Shown piece by piece: positions 9,894 to 16,020 of a stretch of DNA of 64,000 bases. The DNA is from an uncultured Gemmatimonadales bacterium (GTDB lineage: Bacteria; Gemmatimonadota; Gemmatimonadetes; Longimicrobiales; Gaopeijiaceae). Made by a program: the position numbers and the translations under genes. The notes under the pieces were generated by a model, which worked only from the letters and a program-made list of their open reading frames with translations, was not told where the DNA came from and did no database searches. Each line of letters opens with the position of its first letter. Within the stretch, counting starts at the first letter, position 1. The stretch is taken from assembly GCA_937919655.1 (NCBI GenBank), contig CALFPJ010000095.1:1-64000 (forward strand). The letters are read 5' to 3'.

Positions 9894-10570
9894 GGTGCCT
9901 CACCGGGGATCACGCGCAGGGAGTGGTTGGGAATTGCGGTCCATTCAGGGCTGATGCCCAGCACGTCGAAACGTTCCGACGAAACGACTCTGAGCCCGCC
10001 ACTGATCTCCGGAAGCCAGGCGTCGTTGAGCGTGAAGTAGTCGGGGTCGTCCGCAAAATGGCTGTTGACCCATAGTTGACGCCCGTCGCTTACCACGATG
10101 TTGAGCGCGCGTACGTGCTCGGACCGCCGTGCCACGACTTGATCCACTCTCTCTAGTGCGGCTCCTACATCGCCATCGGCGCTGACGCGGAAGCGCTCCA
10201 ATAGATGAAAAAGTTTTGCCGCGCCGGTGGTGCCAGGGACGTCGAGCTTCACGCCACGCAATTCGCCGTTGAAGGCGAACGTCAGGTCCTTCGACACGAA
10301 GGGCATGTTGTTCCCTACTTCGATCCCCTCGTTACGGAATGCGCTGCGTGCGTGGACGATCACGAGGCGCGACTCGGGGGCCTGATGGGCAGCGTCCTCC
10401 CAGATCGGCTGGATCGAGCGATGGTGCAGCCATCGCTCGTTGGTCCTTGAGGCGACACCCCACCCGTGCCCTTGAAACTCCTTGCTCGCCTGGCATTGGT
10501 CGGCGAACGCCCTGATCCAGGGATTGACGTCCAACGGTTCGCTAGCGCAGAGCGCGAGTATCCTGCACAT
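9884..10570 (-). CDS. Class II glutamine amidotransferase within the LysW operon
   Basis: A 228-residue Ntn-hydrolase of the YafJ/class II glutamine amidotransferase type. Processing or initiation exposes Cys2 (MCRILALCASEPL), the expected nucleophile. HARSAF, NNMPFV and FAFNGELRG are the usual substrate-binding motifs. There is no synthetase domain, so it would release ammonia from glutamine or a gamma-glutamyl compound for a partner, or act as a hydrolase. It begins 10 bases after lysY and overlaps lysZJ by 10 bases, so it is co-transcribed with the LysW pathway. No known step of that pathway needs ammonia, so its role here is open. A gamma-glutamyl amide hydrolase is an alternative. Confidence 0.85.
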   Translation of the reverse strand: MCRILALCASEPLDVNPWIRAFADQCQASKEFQGHGWGVASRTNERWLHHRSIQPIWEDAAHQAPESRLVIVHARSAFRNEGIEVGNNMPFVSKDLTFAFNGELRGVKLDVPGTTGAAKLFHLLERFRVSADGDVGAALERVDQVVARRSEHVRALNIVVSDGRQLWVNSHFADDPDYFTLNDAWLPEISGGLRVVSSERFDVLGISPEWTAIPNHSLRVIPGEAPCS

Positions 10571-10580
10571 GGCTCGATCC

Positions 10581-11618
10581 CTAGATGGGGTGCAGGCCGG
10601 GGAAGCCGAGTCCGGCCGTCTCGTCCCAACCCATCATCAGGTTCATCGCTTGCACCGCCTGACCCGCAGAGCCCTTCACCAAGTTGTCGATTGCGGCGAC
10701 TACGACGAGTCGTTCTGAGTTGGCGTCGAGCTCGAAGCCGATGTCGCAATAGTTGGTCCCGGCCAGCAACTTCGGCTCCGGAAAGCGATAGACGCCCGTG
10801 CGTTCCGATACGATACGGACGAACGGCTCGTCGTCGTATCGGGCGCGCAAGATGCCCCAAATGTCTCTCTCGGTCAGAGTCTCCTTGAGGAAAATGTGGG
10901 CGAGGGCCGCGGCGCCTCGCACCATCTCGATGGCGGTGACACTCAGGTGTACGCGAGCCGCACCGTGTCTGCCGAGGATCATCTCGATTTCGGCCGTATG
11001 ACGGTGGCCTGTGGGCCGGTATGGGCGCACGGTGCCGCTTCGCACTGGGTGGTGAGAGCCTTCGTTGGGGTCGGCTCCTCCCTCGCTTGACCCGACCTTC
11101 ACGTCGATCACGGTCCGATCCAGGTGCACGAGGCCCTGTTCGAAAAACGGCAAGAGAGCCAGGATCGAGACGGTGGCGTTGCAGCCCCCGGTTGCGACTC
11201 GCGAGGCGCCTCGAATCGCGTCACGATTCACTTCGGCGAGTCCGTAGGTGAACGTGCTGTTCACATCGGGGCGAGGATGCGTGCCGTAGAAGCGTGCGTA
11301 CGACTCCGCGTCGTCGAGCCGGAAGTCTGCACTGAGATCAATGAAACGCTCGGCCAGGGGTTCTAGGTCGTCCCAACTGCCCGAGGCTTTCCCGTGGGGC
11401 ATCGCGAGGAAAAGCAGGTCACAGGGTTGGAGATCGCCCGGGTCAGAAAACTTGAGACCCGTGTGACCGCGCAGGTTGGGATGCGCCCGCCCGACAGACT
11501 TGCCGGCCAACCCCCTCGATGTCACTTGGGAAACCGTGACGTGAGGGTGGCTCAGGAGGATCCGGAGCAACTCTCCTCCTCCATAACCCGAGCCGCCCAG
11601 AATCGAGACGCGGGTCAT
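10581..11618 (-). CDS. lysY: LysW-linked gamma-glutamyl/delta-aminoadipyl phosphate reductase (LysY/ArgC family)
   Basis: A 345-residue NADPH-dependent reductase of the ArgC family. The N-terminal Rossmann motif is GGSGYGGGELLRILLSHPHV. The catalytic Cys is in VATGGCNATVSILALLPFF. SSEGGADPNEGSHHP and the closing VKGSAGQAVQAMNLMMGWDE are also family signatures. It reduces the acyl phosphate made by the kinase to the semialdehyde used by the aminotransferase. The context (lysW, lysX, lysZJ) points to the carrier-protein-bound form rather than the N-acetyl form. The ATG at 11618 overlaps the lysX stop as ATGA. The length matches the family. Confidence 0.9.
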   Translation of the reverse strand: MTRVSILGGSGYGGGELLRILLSHPHVTVSQVTSRGLAGKSVGRAHPNLRGHTGLKFSDPGDLQPCDLLFLAMPHGKASGSWDDLEPLAERFIDLSADFRLDDAESYARFYGTHPRPDVNSTFTYGLAEVNRDAIRGASRVATGGCNATVSILALLPFFEQGLVHLDRTVIDVKVGSSEGGADPNEGSHHPVRSGTVRPYRPTGHRHTAEIEMILGRHGAARVHLSVTAIEMVRGAAALAHIFLKETLTERDIWGILRARYDDEPFVRIVSERTGVYRFPEPKLLAGTNYCDIGFELDANSERLVVVAAIDNLVKGSAGQAVQAMNLMMGWDETAGLGFPGLHPI

Positions 11619-12529
11619 GATACGTGGGCCAGGCGTTGCCGCGCCGTCGCCTCGCGAATCACATAGTCCGCCACCAACCCAGGGATGTCGACGCCAGTCG
11701 TTGAGACGGAATTCCGGAACTCCATCGCCCCGTTCACCTCATTGACGACGTAACCGGAGTCCGTCTCGAAGAGGTCCACGGCGACCGCACCTCCTCCGAC
11801 CGCTTGCGCTGCTGCGACGGAGAGCCGGGCCAGCTCGGAATCGACGTCTACCGCAGATGCAGTCGCGCCTAGCGCTGTATTCGTACGCCAGTGCGTCGAG
11901 CTACGTCGTATCGCCGCGATGCACACGCCATCGACCACGAAGGAGCGGATGTCCTGCCCTCCAGATGCGACGAATTCCTGCAGGTAGGTAACCGCGTGTG
12001 GTGCCCCGCCCAGCGCCTCTTTGTGTTCAAGCACCGTCTCGAGGGCGTCCGGATCGGAGATCTTCCCGATGAGGCGGCCCCAGGAACCCACGACCGGCTT
12101 CACGACCAGCGGAAACCCCACCGCGTCCGCCGCTGCGCGACCGCTCTCTGCCGAGAAGCTCACCGAGGACCTAAGCGTGGAAACGCCGTGTTCGATCAGG
12201 CGCAGTGTGGTTGCGACTTTGTCACCACATGTCTCGATCACGCCACTGTTGTTCACCGCAAGCGCGCCACGGGATTCAATCCACCGGGCCAACACGGCAT
12301 TCCGCCAATGGCTTTTGGCCCGCAGGATGACGGCGTCGGCCGACGGAAGTCCTTCAGGCCAAGCGTCGAGAGGTCCATGGATTCGCCGATCATCCGCGGT
12401 GAAGAGCTCGACCGATCGGGCGGCGAACGCTTCGACCAGCATCTTTTCCTCAGGGCGGACCCCGGTGCACACCAACACGATCCGCGGGGCGGTCGTTGCG
12501 GTGGCCTGTGCTTCTGTGGAGCCGGCCAC
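11615..12529 (-). CDS. lysX: LysX: ATP-grasp ligase that loads the substrate on LysW
   Basis: A 304-residue ATP-grasp enzyme that joins the amino group of alpha-aminoadipate (or glutamate) to the C-terminal Glu of LysW. Visible features are AVNNSGVIETCGDKVATTLR, the ATP-binding stretch FPLVVKPVVGSWGRLIGKIS, the YLQEFVASGGQDIRSFVV strand, and the metal/substrate loop VNEVNGAMEFRNSVSTTGVD. I chose the GTG at 12529, 6 bases after the lysW stop and preceded by TAAGG. An upstream in-frame start would run back through lysW and adds arginine-rich sequence. The loop after NEVN is the region known to tune substrate choice in LysX versus ArgX, but I cannot assign specificity by eye. Confidence 0.9.
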   Translation of the reverse strand: MAGSTEAQATATTAPRIVLVCTGVRPEEKMLVEAFAARSVELFTADDRRIHGPLDAWPEGLPSADAVILRAKSHWRNAVLARWIESRGALAVNNSGVIETCGDKVATTLRLIEHGVSTLRSSVSFSAESGRAAADAVGFPLVVKPVVGSWGRLIGKISDPDALETVLEHKEALGGAPHAVTYLQEFVASGGQDIRSFVVDGVCIAAIRRSSTHWRTNTALGATASAVDVDSELARLSVAAAQAVGGGAVAVDLFETDSGYVVNEVNGAMEFRNSVSTTGVDIPGLVADYVIREATARQRLAHVS

Positions 12530-12534
12530 GTGCC

Positions 12535-12717
12535 TTATTCGCCCCAGTCCTCGGCGGACATGGGGGCCTCGGCGAGCTGAAGGGCAGGGGAGAGCGCGGT
12601 GACTTCGAGCTCGGCACCGCAGTCGCCACAATCGAGCAATTCAGAAAGCATGACGTCCGCGCTGACGTTGACGCCGCCCCAGCAGACGGGGCATTCAATG
12701 GTCGTAAGTACCGGCAT
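12535..12717 (-). CDS. lysW: LysW amino-group carrier protein
   Basis: A 60-residue acidic protein, the size expected for the carrier. It starts with a zinc-ribbon half site (IECPVCWGGV), has a second knuckle (LDCGDCGAELEV), and ends in the diagnostic EDWGE. The terminal Glu is the residue whose gamma-carboxyl receives the substrate amino group. LysW protects the amino group and presents the side chain to the kinase, reductase and aminotransferase. It is the first gene of the operon. The deacylase that frees the product (LysK) is not in the window. The upstream region 12718-12809 has no obvious minus-strand promoter that I can point to. Confidence 0.95.
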   Translation of the reverse strand: MPVLTTIECPVCWGGVNVSADVMLSELLDCGDCGAELEVTALSPALQLAEAPMSAEDWGE

Positions 12718-12809
12718 TTTCGGGGGCCTTTGGGCCGAGGGTCAATCGTGTGGGCGCAACGATGGCCTCCCGCTAGGCCGTCGCGAAGAAAAACGACGAA
12801 AATGTGCTA

Positions 12810-12838
12810 TTGGCAACAGTATTTGTTTGGTTTATAAC
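12810..12838 (+). promoter_or_regulatory. Sigma-70-type promoter, probably producing a leaderless mRNA
   Basis: TTGGCA at 12810-12815 and TATAAC at 12833-12838 are separated by exactly 17 bases in an AT-rich island. The start codon at 12844 is only 5 bases after the -10 box, so transcription should begin at or next to the A of ATG. No ribosome binding site would then be transcribed. The predicted target is the ACT-domain protein. Confidence 0.65.
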
Positions 12839-12843
12839 AAGAG

Positions 12844-13488
12844 ATGCGCAAAATTGCCGATTCCGTGAGAGAGATCATCGATCTCAACCCGTCGCTCAAA
12901 CTCGGATTGTCCCAGCGGTTGATGAATCTGAGCCGAGTCGCGCGGCATATTCATGGCGCCGTGGAGGCGCGTGCACAAAAGCCGGTCCAGATCACCGCGA
13001 TTGCCATGGCGCTGTCGCGGCTGCAGGCCAGCCTGCTCGATCCCGAGGGTGGGGCGCCACTTAGGCTCGCAGATCGACTCACCGTCCAACGTGGCCTGGC
13101 GGTGGTGACCTTCCCCAACACGGCCCGCTGCCATGAGGGCCTACTGGATCTGCAGAAGGTTATCCGAGGCGCCGGGGGCTATCTCACGATTTCCGAAGGC
13201 ATCAGGGAAATCATGTTGATCACCGAGGCGCGGAGTCTGGACCTGGTACGCCAGACGGTAGGGGAGCGGCCACTCAAGGTCACCGGGGATATCGCCAGCA
13301 TCTCGGTGTCACTCACCCCGGACAATGTCGCAACTGCGGGCGTCTTGTACCGCTTCTTGCAGCCGCTCGCCTTACAGGGACTGAGCGTAGCGGAGGTCGC
13401 GTCGACCACGAGTGAGTTCCACGTCTATCTGTCGGACGACGACGTGATGTTGGCGTTGGACGCGCTTTATGGGGCGTTCCCCCGGTAG
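12844..13488 (+). CDS. Tandem-ACT-domain protein, candidate regulator of the divergent LysW operon
   Basis: A 214-residue protein. The first 75 residues are helical (VREIIDLNPSLKLGLSQRLM and ARHIHGAVEARAQKPVQITA) and could be a winged-helix-like or dimerisation region. Residues from about 85 on form two ACT-like units. The second, ISVSLTPDNVATAGVLYRFL, then SVAEVASTTSEFHVYLSDDD, closely resembles the regulatory end of aspartate kinases. There is no kinase domain. ACT units usually bind amino acids, so a sensor of lysine, arginine or a precursor is a sensible guess, supported by its divergent position next to lysW. DNA binding is not shown by the sequence. Confidence 0.7.
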   Translation: MRKIADSVREIIDLNPSLKLGLSQRLMNLSRVARHIHGAVEARAQKPVQITAIAMALSRLQASLLDPEGGAPLRLADRLTVQRGLAVVTFPNTARCHEGLLDLQKVIRGAGGYLTISEGIREIMLITEARSLDLVRQTVGERPLKVTGDIASISVSLTPDNVATAGVLYRFLQPLALQGLSVAEVASTTSEFHVYLSDDDVMLALDALYGAFPR

Positions 13489-13644
13489 AACCCCCTCCCC
13501 GCTGTTACAAAGCACCTACGCGATTCCGGCACCCACTCTGGGCAGCAGTACGTATCGAGTGCGTTCGAGCTGATCTGTAGCATTCAGTCGTGATCGACAC
13601 TCGGTCGATTGTCGGGATGACCACGCGACTGTTGGGGGCCTGGA

Positions 13645-13899
13645 ATGACGTTGCTGATGCTCCTCTCTCTGTTTGCGGCTGCGGTGGTGAATGGCCTGGT
13701 GCCAGTGGTGAACGCCGAGGCCCTGTTGCTTGCAGCGGTGATCGCTGCACCCCCCGCGCTGACTCTGCTCATCGTCACCGTCGTGGTGGTGGGACAGGTC
13801 GTCGCGAAGATCGTGCTCTATCAGGGTGCTTTGGGCTTGGCAGATTCCAAAAAGGCGAGGTCGTCAGACCGAGCCAGAGTGCTCGTCGAACGATTCACC
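13645..13899 (+). pseudogene. N-terminal fragment of a VTT/DedA-like membrane protein
   Basis: The ATG at 13645 opens a credible membrane protein: LLMLLSLFAAAVVNGLVPVV, NAEALLLAAVIAAPPALTLL and IVTVVVVGQVVAKIVLYQGA. This fits the first two helices of a SNARE-associated/VTT-type protein. At about 13900 the frame leaves protein-like sequence and becomes arginine-rich until a stop at 14082. The remaining two-thirds of the expected protein are absent. The sequence that follows belongs to an unrelated TPR protein in another frame, so the locus looks like a deletion fusion of two genes. Confidence 0.6.
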
Positions 13900-14360
13900 G
13901 CTCGGCCCGCTATTGGCTCGCGGTCACCTCGGGGATGCTCGCGGAGGAGGAGGGGGGACGAACGAAGATTCGTCTGGCCGAGCAGGCCTGAGACGAATCG
14001 TCTTGGGTCCTCGAGGTCGATCCTGCTCATGCCGGCGCCCATCATGTCCAGGGCAGACTCCATGCCGCGGTCATGCGCCTGAACAGGATGCTACGTTTTC
14101 TGGCCCGCAAACTTCTGGGCGGGGACGTGCTGGGGCAGGCGTCTTGGGAGAAAGCGGAGTATAACCTGCGGTCAGCCGCTGAATTGGCGCCAGAAGACGC
14201 CGTCAACCACCTGGAGTTGGGCATGGCCCTGCGCGATTTGGACCGCCCAGAGGAGGCTCGGCAAGCGTTTCAGCGTGCAGCCTTAACCGTGCCACGACGA
14301 GCGGCGGACCGACGGCACATTCAACGGGCGCTAACTCTGCTTGCCGAATCATCCGGCTAA
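13900..14360 (+). pseudogene. C-terminal fragment of a TPR (RMD-like) protein with a nonsense codon
   Basis: One frame reads RSARYWLAVTSGMLAEEEGG, then RTKIRLAEQA, then TGA at 13989-13991, then DESSWVLEVDPAHAGAHHVQ, and continues to LGMALRDLDRPEEARQAFQR and a stop at 14358-14360. This matches the regulator-of-microtubule-dynamics-like TPR lipoproteins found in many Gram-negative bacteria (the aligned wording is from memory). Changing the TGA to CGA restores a continuous chain, so a C-to-T transition is the simplest cause. A 95-residue piece could start at 14073, but the N-terminal signal and first repeats are gone. Confidence 0.6.
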
Positions 14361-14404
14361 GGTGCTGGCCCGGCGGGGGTAAGTGAGCCTCGCTGGGCCG
14401 GCCG

Positions 14405-15349
14405 TCAGCCTCGCTTAACCACGAACGCCAGGTAGGCGCAGTACGTGACCAAGAGGCATCCGCCTTCCCATCTGGCGATCGCTCGCGGACTCCCCAAGAC
14501 AACCGCGCCAATAAGCAACGTGCTGCTTGCGATCACCATGGCCAGGTCTGAATTGCTGAGCACATCGAAAGGAATTGGGTTAATGAGCGCGCTCACGCCC
14601 AGCACCCACAGCAGATTGAAAATACTGGAGCCGACCACGTTCCCGATGGCCAGGTCGCTCTTGCCACGATAGGCCGCCACGGCCGACGTCATGAGTTCCG
14701 GCACTGACGTTCCAATGGCCACCACAGTGATTCCGACGAATGACTCACTCATGCCAAACTGTCCACCCAAATCGAGCGCACTATCGACGACCCACTTTCC
14801 TCCTATGGCCAGGGCGAGGCAGCCTCCCCCCATGCGGGCGAGCGCCGGCAAAGTAGGACCGGACTCGCTGGTCGCAGATAGCGTGTCTCTGGCGACGCCG
14901 AATAGGTAGGAGAGGAACAGTAGGAAGAAGAAGATCAGAATGGCCCCGTCAATCCGGCTGATCGTGAGAGGACCGGGGACGGAGAATAGGGCTGCGTTCG
15001 CCAGGAAGCCCACGAGTAGGGCCGCAGCCAGTGTGAACGGGATCTCAGACAGCAGTGTCCGCTCGGTGATGGGGAGCGGCCGAATCACTGCCGCGACGCC
15101 GAGAATGAGGAGCCCATTCGCGATGTTGCTTCCCAGCACGTTGCCGATCGCGAGCCCCGCGTTTCCCTGCACGCTCGCCATCACGTTCACCACGAGTTCG
15201 GGCAGCGAGGTGCCGATCGAGACCACACTGAGTCCGACCGCCATCTCCGAAATGCCGATTCGGCGCGCGAACGTACTCGCGCCGGTGACAATCGCGTCGG
15301 CGCCGACGAGGAGTAGGGCGAACCCAACGATGAGCAAAATGAAGGTCAT
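14405..15349 (-). CDS. CaCA-family Na+/Ca2+ (K+-independent) antiporter, YrbG-like
   Basis: A 314-residue inner-membrane protein with about ten hydrophobic helices arranged as two inverted halves. Each half carries the alpha-repeat motif: SVVSIGTSLPELVVNVMASV followed by GNVLGSNIANGLLILG, and TVVAIGTSVPELMTSAVAAY followed by GNVVGSSIFNLLWVLG. The acidic residue in each PEL is the ion-binding Glu. It exchanges Ca2+ for Na+ or H+. The length matches YrbG. A small hairpin (14367-14375 with 14391-14399) separates it from the convergent TPR remnant. Confidence 0.93.
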   Translation of the reverse strand: MTFILLIVGFALLLVGADAIVTGASTFARRIGISEMAVGLSVVSIGTSLPELVVNVMASVQGNAGLAIGNVLGSNIANGLLILGVAAVIRPLPITERTLLSEIPFTLAAALLVGFLANAALFSVPGPLTISRIDGAILIFFFLLFLSYLFGVARDTLSATSESGPTLPALARMGGGCLALAIGGKWVVDSALDLGGQFGMSESFVGITVVAIGTSVPELMTSAVAAYRGKSDLAIGNVVGSSIFNLLWVLGVSALINPIPFDVLSNSDLAMVIASSTLLIGAVVLGSPRAIARWEGGCLLVTYCAYLAFVVKRG

Positions 15350-15365
15350 GGGTTGGACTCTAGCA

Positions 15366-15959
15366 TTATGTGGACTTCCTTACGAACTCAGTCAGAATCA
15401 CGATGCGCTGACCGTTGATGCGGCCTTCAATGTGGTGGGCGTTGTCCTCGATCAGCGTGATGCCGCGGACGGCCGTACCCCGCTTGGCGGTGAACCCTGC
15501 ACCCTTCACGCTCAGGTCTTTGGTGAGTGTGATGATGTCACCCCCAGCGAGTACCGCGCCGTTGCTGTCCCGGTGCCTTAGGGCCGCGCCGGCGGGGGGG
15601 CTGTCGGCGCCCGGCAGGGGAGCAGCCTCCGCCCAGGCTTGGGTCGCTTCATCTAGGTAGAACATCTCTAGAAGGTCATGTGCCCACGCTTCGGAACTCA
15701 AACGCTTGAGCATCCGCCAGGCCATGACCTGCACCGCGGGGACCTGGCTCCACATGCTGTCGCTGAGCCCCCGCCAATGGTTCGCATTGAGCGTCGCTGG
15801 ATCTTCGATCTGGCCTTTGCACGCCGCGCAGATCAGCACACAGTCGTTCGCCGCACCCTCACAAGTTGGGGGGACTTCGTAGACTCCCAGAGTCTCGGCC
15901 GCGCCGCACAACTCGCACGCCGATCCACTGCGTGCACGCAGTGCCTCTTCCGTGCTCAT
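15366..15959 (-). CDS. PhnA/YjdM-like zinc-ribbon protein
   Basis: A 197-residue cytosolic protein with an N-terminal Cys4 ribbon (CELCGAAETLGVYEV, LICAACKGQI), a helical middle (HWRGLSDSMWSQVPAVQVMA) and the C-terminal PhnA beta domain (DSNGAVLAGGDIITLTKDLS, then VKGAGFTAKRGTAVRGI). Despite the phn name this family is not a proven phosphonate enzyme, and its role is unknown. It ends 16 bases upstream of the antiporter start on the same strand, so the two may be co-transcribed. The ATG at 15959 is the natural start. Confidence 0.88.
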   Translation of the reverse strand: MSTEEALRARSGSACELCGAAETLGVYEVPPTCEGAANDCVLICAACKGQIEDPATLNANHWRGLSDSMWSQVPAVQVMAWRMLKRLSSEAWAHDLLEMFYLDEATQAWAEAAPLPGADSPPAGAALRHRDSNGAVLAGGDIITLTKDLSVKGAGFTAKRGTAVRGITLIEDNAHHIEGRINGQRIVILTEFVRKST

Positions 15960-16020
15960 GTGACTCGACCCACCAGCTGACGGGACTGCGACGACTCAGC
16001 GGACTCCTCTCCGTCTACGC

